Of a stretch of 64,000 nucleotides of DNA, positions 11,104 to 22,518 are shown piece after piece. The DNA is taken from positions 1 to 64,000 of the forward strand of contig JBBMOL010000570.1 in the NCBI GenBank assembly GCA_037954665.1, in the 5' to 3' direction. Numbering within the stretch: position 1 is the first letter of the stretch; the number at the start of each line of letters is the position of its first letter. The notes beneath the pieces are model-generated. The model was not told the DNA's origin and did not search any database. It worked only from the letters and a program-made list of their open reading frames with translations. The stretch is from Laguncularia racemosa. Its lineage: Eukaryota; Streptophyta; Magnoliopsida; Myrtales; Combretaceae. A program made the position numbers and the translations under genes.

Positions 11104-11486
11104 GTAATATCAAAAACCCTAACTCCAATCGTTCGTATCAATTATCGTGTTCAATTCCGCAATATTAATTGTCTTTTGATAGTGTAGTATTTACTAGTCG
11201 ATTGTAAAAAAAAAAAAAAAAAAGAGACAAAAAAAAAATCGAATGGAAAAAATAGGGGAAAATTTTACGAACCCTATAGTTGGTTTTGAATTCTACGGAA
11301 GGAAATTGATGTAGTTCGGGTTAGTTCCAAGAGAATTGAGAAGAGGAAATTGGTGAGTGATATCATCGTTGTTTGTGAGAATACACGAGTGACTGTGTGA
11401 TATCATCATTTGAGCGAAACACGTAAGGGAGTGTATCGTGAGGTTTGATCATATATATATTTGTGTTGTACTAATCTTTTCTGCAG
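11104..11486 (+). other. predicted intron in the B2 5' leader
   Basis: Donor GAAG|GTAATA and acceptor block TACTAATCTTTTCTGCAG match those of B1, although the leader between them differs in length (383 against 448 bp). The conserved signals with variable filler support a real leader intron. Confidence 0.5.
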
Positions 11487-11491
11487 GAACT

Positions 11492-13850
11492 ATGTCGAGA
11501 AAACATTCTCCGGAAGGTGAGAGGGGAAGGTTTGATGCTAGGTTAGTAATTGAGGCGTTGACGGGAGAAATGAAGAGGATGTTCCAAGAAGGAATGGAAC
11601 AAATTCATGAGACGGTGGAGCAAAGACTAGAGCAATCCACAAACGTATTCCAAGGGCATAAGAGGGAGAGTCGTTCTAGGAGAGTACCGAGGGGTGGAGA
11701 TGAAATGTCGGGTGATGACTTTGATGAGCCTTCTGTTGGGAGTTATAGAGGTTATAGTGGTCGGAATAGAGGGACTAGAGATTGGGAAGATAGAGGAGAT
11801 AGGAATAGAGAGGATGATCAATTGAGTAGCATAAAGATGAAGATTCCACCTTTCCAAGGGAAGAATGATCCCGAGGCGTATTTAGAATGGGAGAAAAAGG
11901 TAGAGATGGTGTTTGATTGTCACAACTATAGTGGGAGAAAGAAGGTGAAACTTGCTGCCATTGAATTTTCAGATTATGCTATAGTGTGGTGGGATCAATT
12001 AATGTTGAATAGAAGAAGGAGTGGCGAGCCACCTATTGAGTCTTGGGAAGAGATGAAAAGAGTGATGAGAAAGCGGTTTATAACCTGCGTATTACTATCG
12101 TGAATTGCACAACAAGTTGCAAACTCTGAGGCAGGGAAGCCGAAGTGTAGATGAGTACTTCAAGGAGATGGAAGTCACTATGATTAGGGCGAATGTAGAA
12201 GAGGATAGAGAGGCTACAATGGCTAGATTCCTTGCTGGGTTGAATAGAGAAATCCAAAATGTGGTTGAATTGCAGCATTATGTAGAATTGGAGGATATGG
12301 TTCACATGGCTATAAAGGTTGAGAACCAGCACAAGCGGAAGGGTAGTAGTAGTGCACGATTTCAACAGGGTAATGGTTCATCCACTTGGTAGACTAATCA
12401 ATGGAAGAAGGAAGAAAAGCCTTTACCTACCAAACCAAAAGGGGAGCTGAGGCAAGCGGGTTCTACTCCTGGTAATCAAGGTAACCCTGAATCTTCTACT
12501 TCTAGAAATCGTGACATTAGATTCTTTAAATGTCAAGGTAGAGGCCATATTGCTAGTCAATGTCCAAATAGGCGTGTGATGATTTTGCGTGATGATGGTG
12601 AGTATGAGACTGAGGGGGATAGTGAAGAAGATGATATGCCACCATTAGAGGATGTTAGTGATGATGAGGAGCCTGCAATGGGAAGGCTAGTGGCAGTAGT
12701 GAAGAGAGCTTTGAATGTGCAGGTGAAGGAAGAAGAGGAGGTGCAAAGGGAGAAGATATTTCATACTAGATGTTATCTAGGAGATCACATTTGTAGTTTG
12801 ATTATTGATGGGGGAAGTTGCACCAATGTAGTGAGTAATTTTATTGTTGAGAGGCTGGGGCTCAAAACTGTTAGATACCCTAGTCCATATAAACTGCAGT
12901 GGTTGAATGATAGTGGTGAGACTAAGGTGAGTAAGCAAGCCTTGATTGGGTTTCGCATTGGTAGGTATGAGGATGAGGTGTTATGTGATGTAGTGCCAAT
13001 GCAAGCATGTCATGTGTTGTTAGGGAGGCGATGGCAATTTGATAGGAAGGTTGTTCATGATGGCTTTTCTAACAAGTATACGCTTGTTCACCAAGGAAAA
13101 ACTTTTAACCTTAAACCTTTAACACCTAAACAAGTGTATGAGGACCAATTGCAACTACAACAGTCATTTGCAAAACACAAGGTGAGTGAAAAGCAGAGTG
13201 AGAGTGAGAGAGCAAAAGACAATGAGAAGAAAAAGGAATATAAAAGTCAAGATCAAAAGGAAAAGGAGAGGAAGGCTGGAAAGAGTGTGAGGGGCCAAGT
13301 TGAAGGGGGATCAACTTTGGTGGTGAGTGAAAAGGAGAGGGCAGCCTTGCAAAAGGAGAGTTGTGTGGCAAGAGCGAGTGTAGTGAGCAGAGCGTTAGTG
13401 ATGAAGCAACCTATGTTGTTTCTGGTTTTTAAGGAAACATGTTTGACTACTAACGAATTATCTAACTCTTTGCCTAGTGTGGTTGTGTCTTTTGTGCAGG
13501 ACTTTGAAGATGTCTTTCTTGAGGAGATTCCAAAGGGATTACCACCTGTTCATGGTATTAAGCACCAGATTGACATTGTACCTGAAGCATCGATTCCAAA
13601 CAAGCCAGCTTACAGGAACACCCCGGAGGAAGCAAAGGAACTCCAAAGGCAGGTTGAAGAATTAATGGAGAAGGGGAACGTGAGAGAGAGCATGAGTCAA
13701 TGTGCAGTGCTTGTGATTTTGGTGCCTAAGAAGGATGGGATATGGAGGATGCGTGTTGACTGCCGCGCCATCAACAACCCTAAGGTAAAGTATCATCATC
13801 CCATTCCGTGTTTAGATGACTTCTTAGATTGGTTATATGAGTATAGTGTC
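11492..13850 (+). pseudogene. B2 gag, protease and RT N-terminus, broken
   Basis: Starts at MSRKHSPEGERG. The gag domain is intact to about 12078, where an added base (TTTATAACC against TTTGTACC in B1) shifts the frame; the gag continues in another frame from 12105. A TGG-to-TAG change stops it at 12390-12392. The zinc knuckle at about 12522 reads FFKCQGRGHIASQC, so the first CCHC cysteine has become Phe. From 12576 a long open frame holds protease (IIDGGSCTNVVSNFIVERLG, active Asp in DGGS) and the RT N-terminus (AVLVILVPKKDGIWRMRVDC). RT stops at YSV (13850), where it joins integrase directly. Confidence 0.85.
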
Positions 13851-14984
13851 ATTCCTCATGAGCCTTGGATAGATATTTCCATAGATTTTGTGTTAGGATT
13901 ATCTAGGCCTAAGCATGGTTGAGATTCTAATTTTGTGATTGTGGATAGGATTTTTAAAATAGTTCATTTCATTCCTAGTCATAAAACTGATGATGCTATA
14001 TACATTGTTGAATTGTTCTTTAGAAAGGTATTGCGTCTGCATGGTATACCTAGTAGCATTGTTAGTGATCGGGATGTAAAGATTTCGAGTCATTGTTGGA
14101 GAGTATTGTGGGAAAAGTGGGGAACTAAACTAATGTTTTCGACTATCTGTCACCCACAAACTGATGGGCAAATTGTTGTGGTTAACAGTACTTTAATTCA
14201 ATTGTTAAGGGCAATCATAGAGAAGAACAATAGGACTTGGAAGGATTGCCTACCATTTGTGGAGTTTGCATGTAATAAGGCTTTAAATAGCATTATTCAT
14301 TGTTCACCATTTGAGATTGTGTGTGGTTTTAACCCACTGGATCCTATTTATATCTTGCCATTGCAACCTAACAAGTTTGTGAGTTTTGAAGCTGATTTTA
14401 AGACAGATTTCGTGAGAAAGCTAAATATTGAGCGAAGAGCGGAGCAGTATGTGAAACAAGCCAACAAGGGTTGTCAACAAGCTGTTTTTGAACCTGGAGA
14501 TTGGAGTTGGGTTCACATGCGTAAAGAGCATATTCCCGTACAGCGTAGACCTAAATTACTTCCTAGAGGCGATGGACCAATTCAAATTCTTGAATACATC
14601 TATGATATAGCATACAAGAAAGAGTTACCAGGTAAGTATCCAGTAAGTGTCACATTTAATGTTACTAATCTGAGTCCATTTGATGCAGGAAATGATTTAA
14701 GGACAAATCCTTTTCAAGAGGAGGGGAATGATGAGATCCATGATGAGAGCCAAGCCGGAAGAAGAAATGTGGATCCTCTTGAAGTGCTGCCTGGACCGAT
14801 CACAAGAAATCGAGCAAAACGATTCAAGGAAGCACTTAACGGGTTGATAAAGGTTGTCCATGAAGCCGGAAAGGATTGGAGCAATCATGGAGTTGGAACA
14901 ACCATTGGAAGACCCTTGCTTTTGTACAAGTTATACTGGACACGGGTTGAAGAGGGCGTGTACTTTCAAGGCACGGCCATGTAG
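13851..14984 (+). pseudogene. B2 integrase core and C-terminus, running into the 3' LTR
   Basis: In-frame continuation (IPHEPWIDISIDFVLGL) of the RT stub across the deletion. The DDE core keeps Asp in SIDFVLG and in DRDVKI, but the usual TDGQTEVVN is TDGQIVVVN, so the catalytic Glu is missing. A stop at 13921-13923 (TGA, in HG*DSN) precedes the rest. The segment 13935-14430 is far more diverged from B1 than B3 is, while the flanks are B1-like, suggesting a mosaic. The frame crosses the PPT, enters the 3' LTR at 14729 and ends at 14984 with the ITRNRAKRFKEALNGLI tail. Confidence 0.8.
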
Positions 14985-15625
14985 GACTCTCAAGATTGCC
15001 TAGAATCATACACGGCTAGATACACGGTTAAAAGGCACGGCCGTGTATGGAGTCAAGCAAATCCACAGAAAGATACACGGCTAAAGTACACGGGCGTGTA
15101 TGTTGCCAGAAGTTGCACAGACAGATACACGGTCAAAGTACACGGGCGTGTATGTTGCCAGAAGTTGCACAGACAAGTACACGACCAAAGTACACGGGCG
15201 TGTACACAGGCCGTGTATCCCCTGTCGGCCAGCTTGTTCTGTTTCGCGTTTTTATGTCACTTAACTAAACTACGTCGTTTTGGACTTGTTTTTTACACGA
15301 ATTGTAACCTTAGTATAAAAGCTCCTAGGGTATAGAACATTGGAGATTAGACATCATTGAACATTAAACACTTTTGAGAGGCACCTCTCTTAGTTCTTCA
15401 AGAACTTAATTCGAACTTATCGGATTGATTTCCGTGGCGTTCATCCCGACTTATTAATCGGTTTTCCATCCCGATTGTGGCGTCTTCACATTTATACCAA
15501 GGTTCTTGTCTCGCTTATAGACAACGGGTCGCGGTTTTCCACTTTAGGTGTTTGGGCGTCTTAGGCAACGAATTTCCGAACGTATTGGTATTGGGTTTCG
15601 TCGCGAGTTGGCGTGGTTCGTATCA
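14729..15625 (+). repeat. 3' LTR of B2
   Basis: 897 bp, preceded by the purine-rich AAGAGGAGGGGAA (PPT). It is nearly identical to 10170-11052. The right end, TTCGTATCA, meets the TSD TTTAT and the remaining 109 bp of the A2 LTR. Confidence 0.9.
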
Positions 15626-15734
15626 TTTATCACGATGATAGAATTAAAGTACCATTTCCTTATGATTTCTATAAAATCAATAATAATTTAACACAATTTA
15701 TACTATAAAGATTGAGTATAAAATGGCTCTATCA
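15626..15734 (-). repeat. 3' LTR of A2, remaining 109 bp
   Basis: The LTR-start end of A2's 3' LTR, cut off by B2. It begins with the TSD copy TTTAT and ends at GGCTCTATCA (reverse of TGATAGAGCC). It adjoins the reverse-complement PPT AATTCCCCTACAC at 15735-15747. Confidence 0.9.
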
Positions 15735-17124
15735 AATTCCCCTACACTTAAACTCTTGCTTGTCCTCAAGCAATTGCATCAAATCAATTGAGAAATATGT
15801 CATAGATTAAACAAACTTTCTTTTCATCATTCCAAGCATCTATTCATTTGTAATTCATGACTTGTAATTTTAATGTCTACTACTTCAACCCAAGTGGTTT
15901 CTTGTGATCAAATTACTATGGACAAAATTCAATGGCTAATCTAAACAAAACAAACTTTAATCCGCACGTTTAGCAAAAGAATTTTTATTCCAAAAGTAAA
16001 TACTTAATCCACTAAGGAAAAACACCCAATTAAACTTCATTGGATATTAGCAAACATATAATCCTTGCAGTATAAAGTAAAAGCATATGGTATAAGCTCT
16101 TTGCTAGATATTCTCTCTTTTATACGTCTTGTTTTATTCAATGAATGTTTACATTCATGTTCTTTTGATCTATTCAAGCATCTATTTTGACGGGTTTTTG
16201 CCCTCTTCTTTTCATGAACTTTTGTTTTTTTTCGCCCTTATCGTTATAGTGAGTTCATTGAGTCGGCAACATCCCGAGCTCATCACTCAATTAACCGGGT
16301 TTTGAGATACCCCTACAGACTCTTCCTCACTCTAACATTCAAGTTTGAATACTCTTAACTCAATTAGTTGAATCATTAGAGTAATGGCTATGCTTGATTC
16401 TTTTTTTTTTTTTTCACTAAGTGTTATGATTGCTTTACAAACAACTTCAAAGAGTATATAGTAGCTAATATAACCTAGAAGTAAACTTGTTTATTTTTCA
16501 CTTAGGGACTCAACTTACTCTTAGACTTCCAATTCTAAAGCTAAATACAAGGTAAATTTGTTTCTTAAAGATTTCACTACTTAATTTTAACCATGTATTC
16601 TAATCACAGCAGTGGGTGAGTAAAACATTTGAACAAGTCAATTTCACATTTTGTAGATGCTTATTACAACATTTAGTACAATCTCTAGATTTCATGATAA
16701 TTTTGAAAAAAATTTAGCTTAAAATTGCTTAAGGACAAACATTCAGAGTATAAGTTAGTTCTCTATTCTCTATATTTTATTATCCTCTCCCCCACACTTA
16801 GCTTGAACAGTGTCCTCACTGTTCCTAATTTAGCACAATTGAAAAGGAATTAACAACTCAAGGAGCATTAGAGAATAAGAGAAAGGAAATACTGGTACTT
16901 CCTTGGTATTGGAGTTCTCCCCTTAAGCTTCTGGAAAGTGTCATTTGATTATGTGTATCCTTGCTGCAGCTGATCCAAAGAGTTCAAAAACTACACTAAA
17001 ATCAAAACAAACTAAACTAAAGCAAAACAAAACTAAAACAAACCAAAACTAATGCAAAACAAAACTTTTTTTTTTTTTTGACATGGGTTGCCTCCCATGA
17101 AGCGCCTTTCTTTAACGTCTTTGG
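15735..17124 (-). other. A2 non-coding 3' region between protease and LTR
   Basis: 1.39 kb with no supported gene. It is alignable throughout with 38852-40238 in A1 and 62011-63379 in A4. Landmarks in element sense are a CATGGG..CCCATG hairpin just after the stop (17082-17099), an A/T-run low-complexity block, a conserved stretch around 16200-16340, and a PPT next to the LTR. This is where env-like frames sit in some Athila elements, but none is seen. Confidence 0.75.
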
Positions 17125-17826
17125 CTAGACGTTCCTGGCTAAATATTCGGATAAGGATTTTGATTCCAGCCTTGGTGCCTGTGGTGATGGGTTAATAACA
17201 TCCGTAACAAAAACATGAGAGATATCGTTAGGATGTTTCATGGCATCATAAATGTTAAATTTAATCACTTCACCATCAAATTCCATAGTGAGGGTGCCAT
17301 CATTTACATCGATTTTCGTTTTAGAAGTCTTAAGGAATGGTCGCCCTAATAATATCAGTGATGAAGTATGAGAATCACTATCGTCCATGTCAAGCACATA
17401 AAAATCAACAGGAAAAACCAACCCATTGACTTGAACTAAAACATCCTCTAGAACTCCCTCAGGATAAACATTGGACCTATCAGCAAGTTGAACAATAATA
17501 CCCGTTTCCTTTAAAGGACCAACATTTAAACGTTGATAAACAGACAAGGGCATGACATTGATAGAAGCTCCTAGATCACACATGGCTTTAGCGATTCCAA
17601 GATTACCTATTTTGCAAGGAATGGCGAACATACCTGGATCCTTACATTTGGGAGGAAGCTTCTTCTGAATAATAGCTGAAACATTTTCACTCACACTAAT
17701 CTTTTCATTACCTTTCAGCTTTCTTTTGTTAGTGCACAAGTCTTTGAGAAATCTAGCATAGCGCGGTATTTGCTTAATTGCATCAAGCAAAGGAATATTC
17801 CAGAATCTCTTTTTCTTCCGCTTCAT
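17125..17826 (-). pseudogene. A2 retroviral-type aspartic protease region, frame-broken from gag
   Basis: Encodes the region after gag: LLDAIKQIPRYARFLKDLC, then protease with the active-site motif CDLGASINVMPLSVYQRLN and the flap/core region (LILLGRPFLKTSKTKIDVN), ending SEYLARNV-stop. It lies about 22 bases out of register with gag: relative to A1, the segment encoding TFRKVEV is missing, which shifts the frame. So gag-protease cannot be made as one chain unless the ribosome shifts frame. After SLSEYL the sequence passes straight into the 3' non-coding region; no RT follows. Confidence 0.85.
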
Positions 17827-19369
17827 TGTTGGATTTCGCTAATCTGGAGGGGAAAGGAGGTGGTATCAATGTGACCTTCGATGGCTCAACTGGAGACTTG
17901 CTAATCTGGTTGCCCTGCTGGCTCGGAATCGAAATCTCTTTCTTGGTCTCTTCCTCAAGATTAGACGGATGTCCTTTCTTATTTGATCCCTGCAATTCTG
18001 TTCCACTTATCAAGGTAATTGCATTAACGCTTTGCTTCGGGTTTGTAACAGTTTGAGAAGGTAACTTACCTTGAGTTTCTAACCTGTTTACAGCTGAAGC
18101 AAGTTGGCTTACCTGATTCTCCAAGTTTTGAATGCTTTGCTTTGTTTCCTCCTGAAATTGTTTGGTATTAACAGCAAGTGATTTAACAATTTCCTCAAGG
18201 GACATACCTGAAGTGGAAAGAGCCTGTGATACTTGGTGTGATGGCTTAGGCTGGAATTGTTGGAAACTTTGTGGGTTATTGCCATATCGGAAGATAGGAT
18301 GATCCCTCCATCCGGGATTATAAGTATTTGAATAGGGATCATACTTCCTCTGCGGTTGTCCTGGAAATCCGCCTACAACATTGGCGTGTTCATGATTGTC
18401 ATCTTGCAATGTGGGGCACATGACGGTCGGATGATTAGGAGCAGCACAAATTCCACAAGCCTTCACCTGCTGTGTTTTTCCAAGAGCTAGCTGCTGCACA
18501 AGGGAGGTAAGATTAGAAATTTGATGTTCAAGGTTAGACACACTTACCTCATTTACCTTCCTTGAAGATGCATCATGCCTATACCCAAATTGTTGCGAAT
18601 TGGCAGCCATAATGGAGATCAATTCCCTAGCTTGACCAGGGGTTTTGTTTACTATGGCGCCTCCACTTGAAGCATCCATCATCTTTCTTTCCATCGGATG
18701 TAGGCCCTCGTAGAAGTATTGGATAAGGAGTTGTTCAGATATCCCATGTTGTGGGCAGCTTGCACACAATTGCTTGAACCTCTCCCAATACTCATGAAGA
18801 GTCTCGGTGTCCCTTTGTTTTATACCACAAATTTCTCTTCTTATACCAGCGGCTCTGGATGCGGGGAAGAATTTGTCCAAGAAGAGTTTGACCATATCTG
18901 TCCAAGTGGTGATAGAACCTGGAGGCAAATAAAACAACCAATCTTTAGCTTTAGTACTTAAAGAAAATGGAAAAGCACGTAGCTTGATTTGATCGTTGGT
19001 TATTCCTTGCGGCCTCATACTAGAACACACTATATGAAACTCTTTCAAATGCTTGTGAGGATCTTCATTCTCAAGACCATGAAATGTAGGTAGCAGATGT
19101 ATCAACCCAGATTTCAATTCGAATTCCACAACTAGTTCGGGATAGTGAATACAAAGTGGTTGTTGATTCACATCCGGTGCAGCCAACTCCCTTAAGGTTC
19201 TCTCAAGATTTGCCATGTCGTCCACTTTTTCAGAATCAAGGGATGAATCAGACAAGTCCGACACTAAGTTCGGTCTAGGGGATGATCTAGCTTCTTGTCG
19301 CAGCCTCTTTAGAGTCTTCTCAATCTCCGGATTATAAGTTAGTTCACCTATCTGAGAAGAACGAGTCAT
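17783..19369 (-). CDS. A2 gag polyprotein (retrotransposon gag, CCHC knuckle)
   Basis: A 528-codon open frame on the minus strand starting MTRSSQIGELTYNPEIEKT, 31 bases after the PBS. It contains the retrotransposon gag domain (about residues 90-230; PPGSITTWTDMVKLFLDKFF, then IKQRDTETLHEYWERFKQLC), a coiled-coil-like stretch, one zinc knuckle CGICAAPNHPTVMC (CX2CX4HX4C), the NPYSNTYNPGWRDHP segment, and a second predicted coiled coil (QEETKQSIQNLENQVSQLAS). It ends at LEYSFA because of the ~22-base deletion that also displaces protease. Its role would be particle assembly; the frame is otherwise intact, so it could still make Gag. Confidence 0.85.
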   Translation of the reverse strand: MTRSSQIGELTYNPEIEKTLKRLRQEARSSPRPNLVSDLSDSSLDSEKVDDMANLERTLRELAAPDVNQQPLCIHYPELVVEFELKSGLIHLLPTFHGLENEDPHKHLKEFHIVCSSMRPQGITNDQIKLRAFPFSLSTKAKDWLFYLPPGSITTWTDMVKLFLDKFFPASRAAGIRREICGIKQRDTETLHEYWERFKQLCASCPQHGISEQLLIQYFYEGLHPMERKMMDASSGGAIVNKTPGQARELISIMAANSQQFGYRHDASSRKVNEVSVSNLEHQISNLTSLVQQLALGKTQQVKACGICAAPNHPTVMCPTLQDDNHEHANVVGGFPGQPQRKYDPYSNTYNPGWRDHPIFRYGNNPQSFQQFQPKPSHQVSQALSTSGMSLEEIVKSLAVNTKQFQEETKQSIQNLENQVSQLASAVNRLETQGKLPSQTVTNPKQSVNAITLISGTELQGSNKKGHPSNLEEETKKEISIPSQQGNQISKSPVEPSKVTLIPPPFPSRLAKSNNEAEEKEILEYSFA

Positions 19370-19399
19370 ACAAGAATAGAAATAAATTTGACACCAATC

Positions 19400-19416
19400 C
19401 CCGGCAACGGCGCCAA
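19400..19416 (-). other. tRNA-Asp primer-binding site of A2
   Basis: The minus strand reads TGGCGCCGTTGCCGGGG, a perfect 17-base complement of the tRNA-Asp 3' end including CCA, five bases inside the 5' LTR. Confidence 0.95.
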
Positions 19417-19421
19417 AATTT

Positions 19422-21087
19422 GATGGGTGTCGAATCCAACAAAAATAAAACCTACTCTAGACAATTATATGATTTGCATATAGTGGTGAGTAGGGTCGAA
19501 TCCACAGAGATTGGTTAAACTTATTTCTATTCAAGGAGAATAAAAGGGAAAAGAAAAATGGGGGGGGGGGGGGGGGGGGGGGGGTGTTTGTTTGTGAATC
19601 AAAATAAAGTAAAACAAGGTAAGAAAATCGGATATTAATAAAAGCCTAGCCAAAGGAATCAAGATAGTTTAATTCAAGGAATTGATCATCGATGCAAATG
19701 TTCTCTATTCTTAGTTCTAGATAAACTGGTTATGGTTATTAACAAGCTCTAATAACCTATCTCTCCTTACTTCCTCGATAACCTCAGACAAGCGCTTTGA
19801 ATTATTTCTCTTATTGATTAAACAACCCTAGACAAGTGCTTAGGATTTAATCTATCAATAGCATTAAGATCTAGAGAGACCACCAATTCATGCCAGTAGA
19901 TTATAAGATAACCTATTTAAACATGATCACACACCTCCATAACATGAATTCGATCATCTCTTTTATAACCAAACATGTTATTGCGTCACTAAGAGTAGAA
20001 CAATCAAACAATTACGGATTTAACGTGCTAGTTGACAATATATTAACTTGCTAATTGAGTAGAAGAGCTCTATTCATACCAATCAACAAAGATAATAATG
20101 ACAAAACGATCAGAAGATATACGAATACCCGAAAGCAAAGAATAGAATAAATACAAGTCAATTAGACCTCACAATTCGTGGAGAATTAAACATCTACGAC
20201 CCTTTGGCTAGAAAAGTAGCTTAGCTACTCATGTTCATCAATAAAACGAAAAATAAAAATAAAAACATAATGAACCCGGTTGCCTGCTCTGTCTCCTCGT
20301 TTCCTTCTTGTCTCCAAGGTAATTCCAGATTGCAAAGTTCAAAAGTTGTCCTAACCCTCTAGGGTTGATTCTATTTATATTGTTAGGGAGATGGCATGTG
20401 ATATTTTGCTAGCAAGATACGAAAATATCTTTCCTTTTCCAAGTAGATTTCAAGAAGTGAAGATTCGTCTGCCTGGTACGCCCCAACACACGGCCGTGGG
20501 TCAAGTCATGCCATCCTCTATGCATATTCTTCAAGTCTTCATCCATGTCCAGTGTGTACCACGGTTACACCCACGGCTAGATTTCAAGCCGTGCCTTCAT
20601 CTGGTTGATGTTCCACACTTTCTTCTCCTTGGCACGTCTAGCTTCCACCACAGCTCCAAGCACGGTTTATCCCATGGCTTCCACCACGGCCGTGCCCGAA
20701 GCCGTGTCTCTCTCTGTTCAAAGTCCTCATTTCCACCTTCTTGTCCAATGTGTAGCACGGTTTGCGCCATGGTCGTTCCTCAAACCGTGCTTCCGATACA
20801 CGGCCGTGTACTTCAACCGTGTATCTTCCTATTGTTTCAAAACCAAGTACACGGCCGTGTACTTCAATTACACGCCCATGTACTTCCCTCCGGCGGTGTA
20901 AATCCTTGTCTTTGAACTAAGTTGTAGATGACTTCTCTAATTTACTTGAATTGGCATCCTTGACTCCATTTAACCTGATTTATCACGATGATAGAATTAA
21001 AGTACCATTTCCTTATGATTTCTATAAAATCAATAATAATTTAACACAATTTATACTATAAAGATTGAGTATAAAATGGCTCTATCA
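19422..21087 (-). repeat. 5' LTR of A2
   Basis: 1,666 bp, CACCCATCA end on the left and TGATAGAGCC end on the right (minus sense). It holds an uninterrupted run of about 25 G at 19560-19584 (C in element sense), where A1 and A3 have about 6. The CACGG/CCGTG half-site cluster is at 20480-20890. Open frames here (for example 20391-20915) arise from the repetitive motifs and are not genes. Confidence 0.92.
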
Positions 21088-22506
21088 GGGTTGAATAGAG
21101 AAATCCAAAATGTTGTTGAATTGCAGCATTATGTAAAATTGGAGGATATGGTCTACATGGCTATAAAAGTTGAGAACCAGCACAAGAGGAGAGGTAGTAG
21201 TAATGCACGGTTGCAACAGGGTAATGGTTCATCCAGTTGGAAGAATAATCAATGGAAGAAGGAAGAAAAGCCTTTACCCACCAAACCAAAAGGGGAGCTG
21301 AGGCAAGCGGGTTCTACTCCTGGTAATCAAGGTAACCTTGAATGTTCTACTTCTAGAAATCGTGACATTAGATGTTTTAAATGTCAAGGTAGAGGCCATA
21401 TTGCTAGTCAATGTCGAAATAGGCGTGTGATGACTTTGCGTGATGATGGAGAGTATGAGACTGAGGGGGATAGTGAAGAAGAGGATATGCCTCCATTAGA
21501 GGATGCTAGTGATGATGAGGAGGAGCCTGCAATGGGAAGGCTAGTGGCAGTAGTGAAGAGAGCTTTGCATGTGCAGGTGAAGGAAGAAGAGGAGGTGCAA
21601 AGGGAGAAGATATTTCATACTAGATGTTATCTAGGAGATCACATTTGTAGTCTGATTATTGATGGGGGAAGTTGCACCAATGTAGTGAGTAATTTTATTG
21701 TTGAGAGGCTGGGGCTCAAAACTGTTAGACACCCTAGTCCATATAAATTGCAGTGGTTGAATGATAGTGGTGAGACTAAGGTGAGTAAGCAAGCCTTGAT
21801 TGGGTTTCGCATTGGTAGGTATGAGGATGAGGTGTTATGTGATGTAGTGCCAATGCAAGCATGTCATGTGTTGTTGGGGAGACCATGGCAATTTGATAGG
21901 AAGGTTGTGCATGATGGCTTTTCTAACAAGTATACGCTTGTTCACCAAGGGAAGAGCTTTAATCTTAAACCATTAACACCTAAGCAGGTGTATGAGGACC
22001 AGTTGCAGCTACAACAGTCGTTTGCAAAACACAAGGTGAGTGAAAAGCAGAGTGAGAGTGAGAGAGCAAAAGACAATGAGAAGAAAAAGGAATATAAAAG
22101 TTAGGATCAAAAGGAAAAGGAGAGGAAGGCTGGAAAGAGTGTGGGAGGCCAGGTTGAAGGGGGATCAACTTTGGTGGTGAGTGAAAAGGAGAGGGCAGCC
22201 TTGTAAAAGGAGAGTTGTGTGGCAAGAGCGAGTGTAGTAAGGAGAGCGTTAGTGATGAGGCAACTTATGTTGTTGCTGGTTTTTAAAGAAACATGTTTGA
22301 CTACTAACGAATTATCTAACTCTTTGCCTAGTGTGGTTGTATCTCTTGTGCAGGACTTTGAAGATGTCTTTCCTGAGGAGATTCCAAAGGGATTACCACC
22401 TGTTCGTGGTATTGAGCACCAGATTGACCTTGTACCCGGAGCATCGATTCCAAACAAGCCAGCTTATAGGAGCAATCCAGAGGAGACAAAGGAACTCCAA
22501 AGGTAG
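21088..22506 (+). pseudogene. B1 gag C-terminus and protease, with nonsense codons
   Basis: Resumes the B1 gag after A2 (LNREIQNVVELQHYVKLEDM). It has a complete zinc knuckle CFKCQGRGHIASQC, an acidic linker, then protease with IIDGGSCTNVVSNF (active Asp in DGGS) and LLGRPWQFDRKVVHDGF. Three stops interrupt an otherwise single frame: TAG 22102-22104, TAA 22204-22206 and TAG 22504-22506. B2 reads Gln (CAA/CAG) at each, so they are C-to-T type losses. The same frame continues into RT at 22519. Confidence 0.88.
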
Positions 22507-22518
22507 GTCGATGAACTA

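Larger units (their letters stand above)
10170..15625 (+). mobile_element. Ty3/gypsy family B element B2, RT/RNase H-deleted
   Basis: A 5,456-bp element inserted in the A2 3' LTR. The TSD is ATTAT (10165-10169) against TTTAT (15626-15630), one substitution from the intact target. LTRs are 883 and 897 bp and nearly identical, mainly differing by a 12-base gap near the start of the 5' copy, so transposition was recent. The body is defective: a gag frameshift, a lost zinc-knuckle cysteine, nonsense codons, and an in-frame loss of most of RT, all of RNase H and the integrase zinc finger. It was probably mobilised in trans. Confidence 0.9.
8633..21087 (-). mobile_element. Ty3/gypsy family A element A2, gag-protease only (carries B2)
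   Basis: Minus-strand element inserted in B1 gag with a perfect TSD GGGTT (8628-8632 and 21088-21092). It spans 12,455 bp including B2; without B2 it is about 7.0 kb, matching A1 (7,035 bp). Order in its own sense: 5' LTR 19422-21087, tRNA-Asp PBS, gag, protease, ~1.39 kb non-coding 3' region, PPT, 3' LTR. RT, RNase H and integrase are absent, and the join is the same as in A1. The two LTRs look only a few percent apart by eye, so the insertion is fairly young. Confidence 0.9.
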
